Of a DNA stretch of 64,000 nt, positions 35,001 through 64,000 are shown one piece after another. The stretch covers positions 3,277,236 through 3,341,235 of the forward strand of contig NW_020312904.1 in assembly GCF_003265705.1 (NCBI RefSeq), written 5' to 3'. How positions within the stretch are numbered: position 1 is the first letter of the stretch; each line of letters starts with the position of its first letter. Below the pieces are notes generated by a model. It saw nothing but the letters and a program-made list of their open reading frames with translations. It did not search any database and was not told where the DNA came from. The position numbers and the translations under genes were made by a program. Source of the DNA: Callorhinus ursinus (taxonomy: Eukaryota > Chordata > Mammalia > Carnivora > Otariidae).

Positions 35001-36914
35001 CGGGGAGTCTGCTTCTCCCTCTCCCTCTGCCTGCCGCTCCTTCTGCTTGTGCTCTCTCTCTGTCGAATAAATAAATAAAATCTTTAAAAAAAAAAGAGAG
35101 AACAGCAATAGTGCATGCATTGATATACGAAGATCATCAAGATAAATTGGTGCCAAAAGCAAGATGCAGCAAAGGGTTCCATCTGCTATAAAAAAGGGGC
35201 AATCGGCTGACAATGTATATATACTGGCTTGCTCTTGCACAGATCAGGTCTGGAAGATCAAAGAGGCCAAAGACATTGATGGCCTTTGGAGGGGCAGCTG
35301 GGTGGCTGAGGGAGAGGCTGCAGGAAGTGGAAACAGGTAGGGTCAGATCCTGGAGGGTTTGCAAGCCATGGCAAGGAGCTTCTATTTTATCCTAAGTGCT
35401 AGAGAAAGCTATAGAAGGTCTTAAGCACAAGAATTATGATCTAACTTGTGTTTTTAAAAAGGTGACCCTGGCTGCTGTGTAGACTGTATCAGAAAGGAAA
35501 AAAAAAACCAGTGTCTATTGAAATCACAAATGCACACATTGGCCAAAGTGAAAAATGCACAAGGAGGTGGAGGTGAGCTAATGGGGCTGAGGCAAAAGGT
35601 GGTGGCTGGCATCTGGGTGGAGCTGGAAAGAGACAGATGGATCCAAATATATTCTGAAGGTGGAAACGGCAGTAAAGGATGATTGAATGAACCTGGCTGC
35701 TTCACAACCTAGACAGCTAGGTAAATGGAGGGGCCATTTACTTCCATGAGAGGACAAAGAGCAGGTTAAGAATGGGGTGGGAGGGGGAGCACATTGAGTT
35801 TGAGGTGCAAGACACTCAGGTGAGGACGCCAAAGAGGCAGGTGGATACAGGAATCCAGAGCTCTGGGGAAAGATGGTGCTCGAGACAAAATGTGGGCACC
35901 ACTACAGAGCAGATTGAGTTTAAAGCCGTGGGAACGTCTGAGGGCCCCTGGGGTATGTGGGATACAAACAGACCCTAGACCAAGTCCTGGGTAAGATTAG
36001 CTTCAGAAGACAACAGAGGAAGAGCAGCCTGCAAAGAGGTGGATAAGCCAGCCAGAGAGGGGGAAGGATTTCTATTTGTACAGCAACGATGAGCATGAGC
36101 AAATGGACAGGCACAGAGTAAGGTTACGAAGGCTGTTGGGGGTGTGACAGAAGGGGTGAAGTCCTCAAGAGCCGCCAGTGGGAACTCTGCACGCACATGG
36201 AAGGGACTGGTATTTGAAAGTGAGGATACGGACAGGAAGGAGAAAGGGGCGCATCGGCAAATAGCTTTCCAGATACAAGGAAGAAGTGAAACTGGCAAAG
36301 TCCCTAGGACCGTTTTGGCAGAATGGAAGTGTCAAGGATATCCAGTCCACCGGCCTCCCATGGATGTTGCGAGGAGCAAAGGATACACGGATGTCAACAC
36401 GCTGTAGGAGAAAACCGAGGGCACGGCCCTCCACTCATCTCCTGAGGCTGGATTCTCACCCCGGCGCTCCAGCCAGACAGGGACAGAACAAGACGGGAGA
36501 GTCACAAAGCTTCTCAACAAACCGCGGCAAACAGGAACCAGCAATGAATAAAAGAGGAGACATCAGATTCGATCCCACCAGCATCTGAGTGCCCACAAAG
36601 TGCCAGGCAGGGTTCTCGGCACGGGGTATGCGCAGCAAGCCGGCCTGGAAAGAATCCCTGCCGTGATGGAAATCTGAAGCTGGGGCGCAGGGGAGGCAGA
36701 AAACCGAAAACTAAAGAAGCTAGAGGGATGCAAACCTCTTGAAGACAGGGGCCCTGAGCTTCACTGGCCCCGAGCACGGGTGCGCGCTGAATAAACACAG
36801 GCCTACGTTCTCACAGAAGCATGAACTCCACCTACGTCTTCACCGAGCTCCCTGAACCACGGCGCCGCAGCGCGGTTGGCACGAGGACGTACCATTCTCC
36901 TTGGGAACGTCCAT
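16919..36914 (-). CDS. GTSE1: GTSE1, G2 and S-phase expressed protein 1
   Basis: GTSE1 is a largely disordered protein that accumulates in S/G2/M. It binds microtubules, EB1, clathrin and p53, and in mitosis it inhibits the depolymerase MCAK. CDS: complement(join(16919..17002, 17477..17689, 18148..18352, 18886..19125, 21027..21099, 24553..24879, 26698..26824, 27455..27625, 30271..30880, 30983..31040, 36893..36914)), 2130 nt, 709 aa plus stop, all GT-AG and phase-consistent. Recognisable blocks are DILLLADEKFDFDLSLSSS (N-terminus), GEKFVEVYKEAHLLALQIES, VERFIQESKLKISLFEKE, LKRETYYLSDSPL, LGLKKTLLK, VSALPTPASRRLSGLP, and a C-terminal series of LIDL-type clathrin boxes ending DKENMDSPLLKF. The chosen start is the only ATG in the predicted leader and has a strong context (GCCGACATGG). 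The equivalent of the human upstream Met is a Val codon here (see findings). Human is about 720-739 aa from memory, depending on start. Confidence 0.95.
17477..17689 (-). CDS. GTSE1: GTSE1 coding exon 10 (LIDL clathrin-box repeats)
   Basis: Encodes residues 612-682: AILVDIKLDQLAITP, ALIDIPLIDFCNSPEGH, SESRPLIDLLINTPDMN. The LID-phi-phi boxes are the clathrin-terminal-domain ligands described for human GTSE1. Phase 0 at both ends; the acceptor is TTGTCTAG|GC and the donor GGACAG|GTGAGG. Confidence 0.95.
18148..18352 (-). CDS. GTSE1: GTSE1 coding exon 9
   Basis: Encodes residues 543-611 with VPQALNFSPEK conserved. The flanks have diverged strongly from human. The acceptor is TCTGGCAG|AG and the donor AGTGAG|GTACAC. 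Confidence 0.91.
18886..19125 (-). CDS. GTSE1: GTSE1 coding exon 8
   Basis: Encodes residues 463-543 (VVVHSTPARHSSVAAPQSLV, HVSALPTPASRRLSGLPFMT, PKTVPRALASPLCVPAR, SSEPQKKSSV). The acceptor is TTTTTCCAG|GG and the donor GTGAG|GTAAGA. Confidence 0.94.
21027..21099 (-). CDS. GTSE1: GTSE1 coding exon 7
   Basis: A 73-nt exon encoding residues 439-463, GEPPDSATPKSCRAQRPQSC then TSAGR. The acceptor is TGCCCCAG|GT and the donor GGGAG|GTGAGG. Human reads GDSPDSSTPKLSRAQRPQSC in this position. Confidence 0.92.
23080..24100 (+). mobile_element. Old L1 fragment (ORF1 3' part and inter-ORF type)
   Basis: The stretch around 23720-23960 reads like a degraded L1 ORF1 region (...cttgtaattagagtcccagg... 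and ...cacagatcaaagcagctcaa...). Many stops; interrupted by the SINE at 23345. Confidence 0.65.
23345..23543 (+). mobile_element. CAN-SINE
   Basis: Perfect target duplication aagaatttaaacaaacac at 23325 and 23544. It splits an old L1. Confidence 0.93.
24102..24299 (+). mobile_element. CAN-SINE, first of a tandem pair
   Basis: Preceded by aagaaaaaagaaagct, which recurs after the element and again, altered, after the next one. Confidence 0.88.
24318..24480 (+). mobile_element. CAN-SINE, second of a tandem pair, internally deleted
   Basis: Same orientation and the same target motif as its neighbour. The middle is shortened around gccatggccacgatcctgga. Confidence 0.85.
24553..24879 (-). CDS. 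GTSE1: GTSE1 coding exon 6
   Basis: Encodes residues 330-439, including AGPVGAS, QLNTAGSVRRRDS and VPTPTSQFKIPKF, which match human blocks. The acceptor is CTCTTCCAG|CT and the donor ACTG|GTAAGG. Confidence 0.93.
25370..25563 (+). mobile_element. CAN-SINE
   Basis: Young-looking complete copy. The flanks aaacaggaagaag and aaacagaaagaag differ by one base. Confidence 0.9.
26698..26824 (-). CDS. GTSE1: GTSE1 coding exon 5
   Basis: Encodes residues 288-330: LGLKKTLLKLPGCAGGLSRK, FSSSGSVSAVISRACASPAA, GR. The acceptor is TTGTTTCAG|TT and the donor AGAG|GTAAGG. Confidence 0.94.
27455..27625 (-). CDS. GTSE1: GTSE1 coding exon 4
   Basis: Encodes residues 231-287: PRKRIPASPSNMKILNEKES, then HRDVPPDKSS and QGKRSLPVPNK. 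Starts and ends in phase 0; the donor is AAG|GTGGGT. The human TKIP tetrapeptide in this block reads MKIL here. Confidence 0.94.
28240..29230 (-). mobile_element. Old L1-type relic, split by the younger L1
   Basis: The 28890-29190 part (gtcagtggtttttagcatat, cctataaatgggagcacata, ttcaagggtcatccatgtta) resembles a common old L1 3' region in reverse. Family name not certain. Confidence 0.5.
28293..28885 (+). mobile_element. Two joined L1 3' ends, each with an A tail
   Basis: The first (28293-28636) has the L1 terminal segment with caatggaatattatgcagcc and an A tract. The second (about 28645-28885) has gaaacaaactgagggttcta and ends tggtgattaacataataaaa. The flanks aaaattcacctttt and aaaattcgcctttt suggest one target duplication around the whole composite. 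Confidence 0.75.
30271..30880 (-). CDS. GTSE1: GTSE1 coding exon 3 (largest)
   Basis: Encodes residues 27-230, from ANEDDEVFFGPLGHKERC to the RAFSVRGKNIHVATEQ end. Includes GEKFVEVYKEAHLLALQIES, VERFIQESKLKISLFEKENE and LKRETYYLSDSPL. The acceptor is AAAACAG|TG and the donor GAGCAG|GTAGAC (phase 0). Confidence 0.96.
30983..31040 (-). CDS. GTSE1: GTSE1 coding exon 2
   Basis: Encodes residues 8-27, DILLLADEKFDFDLSLSSS, a highly conserved N-terminal block. The acceptor is CCCCCCCAG|AC and the donor TCAAG|GTAAAT. Confidence 0.95.
31416..31625 (+). mobile_element. CAN-SINE
   Basis: Perfect target duplication aaattccttgcttaca at 31400 and 31624 (first bases shared with the A tail). Carries a small internal duplication of the cgagcccc segment. 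Confidence 0.93.
31740..32130 (+). repeat. L2-type LINE 3' end
   Basis: Contains actagattgtaagctcctcc and ggcctggacacttagcaaat, L2 3'-end landmarks. Confidence 0.55.
32810..33150 (+). mobile_element. Old L1 ORF2-type fragment
   Basis: Resembles the degraded L1 ORF2 stretch ending ...gaagcattccttctaaagtc. Many stops. Confidence 0.55.
34026..34241 (+). mobile_element. CAN-SINE
   Basis: Older subtype with cgactgactcttgatttcgg. Target duplication aaaggaacaagaag on both sides. Inserted in old L1 sequence. Confidence 0.9.
34902..35093 (+). mobile_element. CAN-SINE
   Basis: Target-site copy agagaacagca on both sides. Inserted in old L1 sequence. Confidence 0.9.
36893..36914 (-). CDS. GTSE1: GTSE1 first coding exon (start codon)
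   Basis: Encodes only M-D-V-P-K-E-N plus one base. The donor is AATG|GTACGT. The full exon probably spans 36893-37003, with an acceptor CTCTCCGCAG just above it, so 36915-37003 would be 5' UTR containing a (CCAG)n run. Confidence 0.85.
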
Positions 36915-36927
36915 GTCGGCTTCTCCC

Positions 36928-36953
36928 GGCTGGCTGGCTGGCTGGCTGGCTGG
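36928..36953. repeat. (GGCT)n short tandem repeat in the GTSE1 leader
   Basis: Six GGCT units on the plus strand ((CCAG)n in the transcript), just upstream of the GTSE1 start codon. Confidence 0.9.
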
Positions 36954-38559
36954 CGGCGCGTCGCCGGCGTGTCCTCCCTCCACGGCGAGGGCTGTCAGCG
37001 AGTCTGCGGAGAGCACGGGGTCAGCAGGTGAGCAGGTGTCGGGGCCCGGGCCCCCCGGCTCCGTCGCTCCCCGCTGCCGACGGGGGCAGAGGGAGCGGGC
37101 GGCCGCGGCCAGGTCAGGGAGGGGAAGGGCGGCCGGAGGCCACGGGAGGTGCAGCCGAGACCCTCCGCGTCGCACCGCCCGAGGCCGCGCGCCCCCAGGC
37201 CGTGGGCTCCGGGGGCCTGATCGGGACCATACTCCGCGGCCGAGCACAACGGAACTCCCCGCGCTCGGGACACAGCCCCCACCTGACGCGCGAGGGGAGC
37301 CCGCCCGAGCCACCGCGCCCCTCACCCGAGCGCCCGCGACACCCGGCGGCCCCACCCCGGCCTGGAATTTAAACGCGGCGCGGCGGGCGCGGCGCGGCCG
37401 CCAATTGGCCGGTTTGAAGGCGCTGCGCAGCGACGCCGCGCCCGGTGCATCCTGGGGGCTGGGGGCGGAGCCGCCGGGAGGAGGAGCTCGGCGCCGGCGC
37501 TCGCTGCCTCCGCGCGCAGGTGGGCTGAGCGAGGCCGGGGTGCGCCCCGCGCCTGCCGTGGGTCCGCAGAGGCCAGCCGGGGTTTCCTCGGAGCGCCGTA
37601 CTGTGTTCTCGCAGGCTTGGCCTCAGGGTAGCTGCGCGGGCCAAGGGACGTAGTTCCGATCCCAGCTTTCTGTCTGTAAGTGCAGAGGCTTCAATTCCTA
37701 GCGTAGATGTTGATGGGAAGACCAAACGAAGTAAGTGCACCTATCTGCTTTGTAAAGCAGTACGCGCCCGTTGCTAATACAGTAAGAAGGCCCGGACCCT
37801 GCCCGGACCAGCGCACAAGGTGACGCCGGTTTGTGCCCTTGCAGCAGGAGAAACTGAGTGGTGGCGGGGGACAGTGATGAGGGCCTGAGCATGGCCAGAG
37901 ACGTGGCAGAAGCCTGCCCTGGGCTTTAGAGCCGCTGGGGAGCTGGGTTGGTTCTGATGGCAAGATGGGGGGGGGGTTGAAGGGGTGCGCAGGTCCGGTG
38001 GCTAGGTGATGGAGTCTGCATGGGAGAATGCACACGTTGGAACAAGATTCCCTATCTGAGCGACACGGAGGACTGACTGGTGAATAGGTCAGTAGCGGCA
38101 GCTTGAGATCGACCTCACTTGAGCCTTGGACTGTGAACCAGGTATAAATAATACCCACCTCATGGCCTGCAGTGTGAAATAGGGGCTCCGTTCAGGACAC
38201 AGTGTCATGAAGCCGTTGCTCTAGGTATATCTGGGACTGGTGGCTGTAGGAGGATGTGGGAAGGAGGAGGCTGGGATGCCCCATAGAGTCTGCTCCGGGA
38301 AGGTCAGAACTCCAGAGGGAGAGCACCATTTTCAGGGACAATAATGAGCTATTTATTTGGGGCAGGTTGGGTGGAGAGCTTTCCAGGGGGCAGCCATCCT
38401 GGGCCCAGGACCTATGCCAAGAAGCCTTCTATACAGGCTGGCATCTGGACTCCCGTGTCTCTGGTTTCACACCATCCACACCAATCACCCCATGTTGTTG
38501 TGGTCCCTCTCCACTTATGCTCCTGAGTCCAGCTCCCTGTGAGACTGTGAGCCTCTAAA

Positions 38560-38686
38560 AGGCAGGGTGGGGTCTCCATTATGTGATGTCCCCTAGCCTC
38601 ACACAGCCCAGGGATGGGCCCCAGGCAAGAGCTGAGAGAGTGGGAGCTGGATATCCAGCTCACATAATGGAGACCCCACCCTGCCT
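38560..38686. repeat. 27-bp perfect inverted repeat
   Basis: Positions 38560-38586 are the exact reverse complement of 38660-38686, separated by 73 bases. The second arm abuts an 18-bp palindrome at 38644-38661. Not part of a recognised transposable element. Confidence 0.93.
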
Positions 38687-38906
38687 GAGGGTCTGGGGCG
38701 GGGAATCTAAGCAGCTCGGAAAGAGCCCAGCCTCCCCCCTGCATCCCCTTTGTCTTCTGGCATCCCCAACGCCTCTTCTCTATCAAAGGGCTCCCTCTGT
38801 AGACTTTGGCTTTCCACTGTTCTCAAATGTGCTGGGTCCCTTGGACCCTGCCTTTCCCACCTAAGTCTCCGTACATGGGGTCCCTTCTGAATTCCATTGT
38901 CTTTGG

Positions 38907-39116
38907 GGCTTTTTTTTTTTTTTTAAGATTTATTTATTTGAGAGAGAGAGAGAGAGAGGGAGAGAGAGAGTGAGCACAAGCAGGAAGGAGAGAATCTCAA
39001 GCGGACTCCACGCTGAGCACAGCCTGACATGGGGCTCCATCTCACAACCCTAAGATCACAACCCGCGCTGAAACCAAGAGTCGAACCCCTAACCAACTGT
39101 GCCACCCAGGTGCCCC
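38907..39116 (-). mobile_element. CAN-SINE
   Basis: Poly-T start, a GA-rich body and the ending gtgccacccaggtgcccc. Divergent copy. Confidence 0.88.
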
Positions 39117-40264
39117 ATGAGTTGTCTTTTGCTCAGGTTCCTGCTTAACTAGAGAAGGTGGTGCCAGGCAGACCCAGCGGCAGGTATCCGTCAAGAGCCT
39201 TTGGGTTGTAAGAAACAGAAAACCAGCTTCAGGCTGGCTTTAGAAAGATAATTTACTGGCTCCAGGAACCAGGAAGTCCCTGAAAGAGGGGCTCAAAGGA
39301 GGGCACTGGGTTAGGTCACCTCCTAGCTGCCTCTGCTCACCCTTGATCAGGCTGGCTTTACTGGGCCTCCCAGCCCGGGAGCTCCAGGCTTCCCTCCACT
39401 TAGCAGGGCCTCCTGAAGACAGCAGCTGGTTTGTGGTGCCCGTGCCCAGTCGATGGTCCAAAGGCCTACACTTGCCTGACTTAATCACAGGGCAACTGCA
39501 ACAGGAGCTGGGGGGAGGGGGCAGGTCTCGGCCCAGGTCCCCACAGCCCCGTGGATGTTGCTGGGGGTGAGGGTCCCCAACACCCACTCCCAATGCTCCT
39601 CTCCCTCTATCCTGTCAGCACATAGGAGGTCAGTATCTGCATTGATTATGAATAGCTTGTTGCTGTTAACTGAACAGTAGCTTCATCCAGCTGTCCTATC
39701 ATGGGCCTGCTCATCAGAGATTCATTTCTTCCTCCCCGCAATTTATGCCACCCTTCATGAGTTCATTCACTAACGTCCTCTGACAAGTCCTCAGTGCAGG
39801 CCGTGTGCCGGGTGATGTTGGGACCAGATGCCATTCCTGACCTGAGGTCACAGCAAGAGAGAAGGGGGCAATAGCAAACACAGGTGCCAAGGCCTGGGGA
39901 GGCAGAGGGGGCACCCTCACCAGCCTGCAGTGGTCAACAGGAGGGCTTCGCAGAGGAGGCCACAGGGTTCCTGCTTCCCTGGCCAAGCTGTGTCTTCCTT
40001 GGAACCAGGAGAGGGAAGGGCAGATGGAGTGTGAGCAGGCAGCAGGAGGGGACAGCTCAGGATGGGTGGGCAAGCTCCCCTCCGGCATGTGTCCTTAGCT
40101 TCTGGGTAGAAACAACACCTCTCTTGAAATCCTATTGTAATTACCCATTTTCTTGACTCACTGCCCCGCCCCCACTCCCAAGTTCAAGGAGAAGCCTGTC
40201 TCCCCAGGACCCAGCCCAGGCCTGGCACGTGGGAGATGATGAAAAATGACACCAGCAACGGTCG

Positions 40265-41273
40265 GAACCAATTAACTGATTTATTTTAATCTCAGAAATT
40301 TGTCTAATCAATTTGGAGGCCTCCACTGCCCCCTGCCTGAGTCCCTACCTAATTTCAGCTACACTGACAGAACCTGAGAAACATCTAGGGGCTGGGATCG
40401 CCCCTCATGAGCGCATGCCAGGGAAATCAGCAGCTTGCTCAGGACTGTCAATGGGGCCAGGTTAAGAAGATGGGGAAATAGAAAACTGACTCAGATCTCG
40501 GTAAAGCTCCATGCCACAGTACTTTGGTTTTTGCCACAACAGGGCAACCCTGAGCTCAGTCCACACCCCCCCCCAGAAAGTGTGCCCGCTTAGTGCATGT
40601 GCACTTGTGTGATTAAAGTCAGCTGACAAAGGAAACCACATACCCGAGGTTCCCTTAATCGGCATCACCAAAGCCCCCGAGGGAAGCTTGCACACCTCTC
40701 CAGAGACAGCAGAGGGCCACCCCATATGCCTGTGCTTCTTTGGGGGCGGTGGGTGCAGCAGCTGGGGGACCCAAGGTGAATCTCAGCGGGGCCTCTGCTA
40801 GCTGTGACCCTGGGCAAGTCGCTTCCCCCCATGGGTGCTCTCACCCAAAAGATGAGACAACATATCTAGAATATGATGGGGAAGACAAAAGGAGAGGGTT
40901 TATCCCAGGGGCAGCCTCGGGGGGAGGACTCCCTGAGCCGAGCCAAGCCAGCCCCCAGCCAACCCTGCCTTCTAACTCCTGAACACCAGGAGGTGTAAGA
41001 GTCCCCTGGGAAAACAGTTTGCTAGGCAAGTGGTAACAGCACTGACCACATCGGTTCTGCTTGCAACTGTACCTTGACCCTTAATGATTACAAGATTCTG
41101 AATCATGTCTAAAATTGATTTGTGTCCCTACTTCCTGTAATGCTGCGGGTTACAGGGCTTTCTGCTTAAAGCTGCAAACTACTCAACAGCCCTAACTAGC
41201 AGGCTCTTGCTGCTTCTAACCCTGGTAGTCAGGGGGCAGCTGATCCGACGCTGGGGAGGGGGCCAGGCCCAGC
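40265..41273 (-). other. TTC38 3' UTR, probable, with AATAAA signal
   Basis: Reading the minus strand from the stop codon, the first well-placed AATAAA is at 40285-40280. A GT-rich stretch (GTTGCTGGTGTC) lies about 30 nt downstream of it. That gives a 3' UTR of roughly 1 kb. The exact cleavage site cannot be set from sequence alone. A weak MIR-like relic lies near 40790-40870. Confidence 0.5.
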
Positions 41274-62674
<21,401 letters not shown>

Positions 62675-62900
62675 GGTGCCTTGAGGATGGCGGGGCCGGT
62701 ATGGGGTCCGGGCACCTCCCCAGCCTTCCCGTGTGGGGGCGGGGGACGGACACCGCGGGGCGGAGCGGCCGCGCTTCCCCGCTCGCTCACTGGTCAGCTG
62801 CGCCGGCCCCGCCCCGGGGCGCTCCGAGGGGGTCTGCGCCTGCCGTGCCCGGGTTGGGATGGAAGGGGTGCGCTGCGGTGGGAGCTTTGGGGGGCGCACC

Positions 62901-64000
62901 TGCCTCCCCCATCAGACACGGATGCTGGGCGACAGGGCCGGAGGGCGGTCCGGGATTCGCTGACCGTCACAACTCCTTCTCCACCCCCGCCAGGGGCTCT
63001 TCCCTGCTGGGGACTCTGTTGGGGACGCAACTGCAGAGTCCCTTGGGAGGCAGGGGACCCCTAGGGCAGCGGTCACTTTCAAGCTCTTCGGAGTCCCATA
63101 TTAAGCCTTGCACGGGCACATGCCTAGAGGTCATTTTTTGAATAGAATCAAACCGAAAGGTGCTCACAGCTACAGTCTGTAAAGAAAATCTGAAATATGA
63201 TCCCATTTGATAACATTTAGTAATATACAAAACAATGTGTTGCTAACGGACTGGTTCCTATGTAAACGCTAAAAGAAAACGAAATAATAGCAAAACTGAA
63301 TTCAGATCCATGGGTGCCACCAGTGGTGCTGAGGATTCTCTCTTGAAGGGTACACTGAGGCGTTGGACTGCATAGGATGGTTCTACATCCGTAGTAGGAA
63401 TGTGGGCACATGGTGGATCTTTGTTATTTTTTCTGTCTTTTCACAGATCTTAGATCTTTTATAATACTCCCATTCCCCTCTGCTTACCGTCCCACTTCCC
63501 TATTCTACCATGTCTGCAAAACTTGCCCAGAGTTTTCTGTGGTTGTCCACACCAGACACCAAAGAACCTGACCTTATCAAGAACAGTAAAGGTCTTCCTC
63601 CTCCAAACCCAGCAGCTACCTTGGCAACCTCTAGCACCTCCTCTTCCTGATCTTGAGCCGCTCTGACCCAGCAGGCCACGCTGCTCCTTTCTTGAATCCC
63701 CTCTTCCCCTGGCTTCCAGGACAGCACACCCTCCTGGTTTCCCTCCTGCCACCACCACTTCTCCGACTCTCTGTCCGCCTCACCTCTAAATACTGGAGGG
63801 GACCAGAGTCTGTCTCCTTCTCCACCTGTGCCTCCTCCCTACATGCCTCCGATGACCCCAATCTGAGTTTTCAGCCCTGATCCTTCTTGTTGTCTTGGTC
63901 AGCTCAGACTGCTAAAACAAAATGCCATAGATCCGGGTGGAGTAGGGGTGGTATCTGGCCGGCAAGCATTTATTTCTCACAGCTCTGGAGCCCAAAGTCC
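62901..64000. other. Upstream flank of TTC38
   Basis: No exon recognised. The last about 110 bases look like the terminal part of a MaLR-type LTR in reverse orientation. Confidence 0.55.
63885..64000 (-). repeat. MaLR-type LTR end, cut by the window edge
   Basis: aaaacaaaatgccatag followed by catttatttctcacagctct is the reverse complement of the MaLR LTR 3' end. Non-coding. Confidence 0.6.

Larger units (their letters stand above)
33540..35200 (+). mobile_element. Old L1 ORF2/3' fragments with two SINE insertions
   Basis: A-rich, L1-like sequence on both sides of the SINEs at 34026 and 34902 (for example caatagcagcaaaaaccact and ttgtcaaaaatcagagagtt). Confidence 0.5.
31041..36892. other. 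GTSE1 intron after the first coding exon
   Basis: A 5.85-kb intron. It carries SINEs at 31416, 34026 and 34902, an L2-like 3' end (about 31740-32130), old L1 ORF2-type fragments (about 32810-33150 and 33540-35200), and an ancient unclassified repeat at about 35230-35720. No gene was recognised. Confidence 0.65.
36850..37640 (-). promoter_or_regulatory. CpG-island promoter of GTSE1 with CCAAT and CHR-like elements
   Basis: A GC-rich block. On the minus strand CCAAT lies at 37408-37404, followed after 30 nt by TTTAAA at 37373-37368. TTTGAA is present on the plus strand at 37413-37418. CCAAT (NF-Y) plus a CHR (TTTGAA/TTTAAA) is the signature of DREAM/MuvB cell-cycle promoters, which fits G2/M expression. 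A non-coding first exon probably ends at 37326 (CTCGG|GTGAGG) and joins an acceptor at 37003. Confidence 0.65.
37641..40264. other. GTSE1-TTC38 spacer
   Basis: Short intergenic stretch with the 27-bp inverted repeat at 38560-38686 and a minus-strand SINE at 38907-39116. No other gene-like sequence. Confidence 0.65.

Noticed and set aside
36901..37653. 250-codon plus-strand open frame over the GTSE1 promoter
   Set aside because: GC-rich open frame antisense to the GTSE1 leader; Arg/Pro/Gly composition only, no domain.

Overview
This is ordinary mammalian chromosomal DNA from a carnivoran. The dispersed SINEs (about two dozen, head motif ggcgcctgggtggctcag, CT-rich body, A-rich AATAAA-type tail) are tRNA-derived CAN-SINEs. 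Their body differs from the dog SINEC_Cf form as I remember it, so an arctoid carnivore (seal, bear or mustelid) is the best guess. The window carries parts of three genes, all on the minus strand, in the order TTC38 - GTSE1 - TRMU. As I recall, this is the human 22q13.31 order, seen here from the opposite strand.

Right to left: TTC38 has its CpG-island promoter and start codon near 62.67 kb and stops at 41.27 kb. All 14 coding exons could be placed with GT-AG boundaries and consistent phases, giving 469 codons plus stop, the remembered length of the human protein. A gap of about 2.9 kb (37.4-40.3 kb) follows, holding one SINE and a striking perfect inverted repeat. GTSE1 runs from a CpG-island promoter at about 37.4 kb (CCAAT and CHR-like cell-cycle elements) to its stop at 16.92 kb. 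Eleven coding exons join in frame to 709 codons plus stop. TRMU starts in a third CpG island at 13.2 kb. Its exons 1-4 (to 3.19 kb) are present and the rest lies beyond the left edge.

The three genes are neighbours but not functionally coupled. TRMU is the mitochondrial tRNA 2-thiouridylase, GTSE1 is a mitotic microtubule/clathrin/p53-linked protein, and TTC38 is a poorly characterised TPR protein. Introns and spacers hold CAN-SINEs (several in tandem or inverted pairs), L1 fragments of different ages, MIR/L2 relics, a MaLR-type LTR and two dinucleotide microsatellites.

I found no CRISPR arrays, no operons, no additional protein gene, and nothing that looks like an undescribed biological system. 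The observations most worth checking are the 27-bp perfect inverted repeat next to an 18-bp palindrome, the apparent loss of the upstream GTSE1 start codon, GTSE1 motif changes relative to human, and multi-insertion SINE sites. Comparisons with human proteins are from memory, not from an alignment run here.
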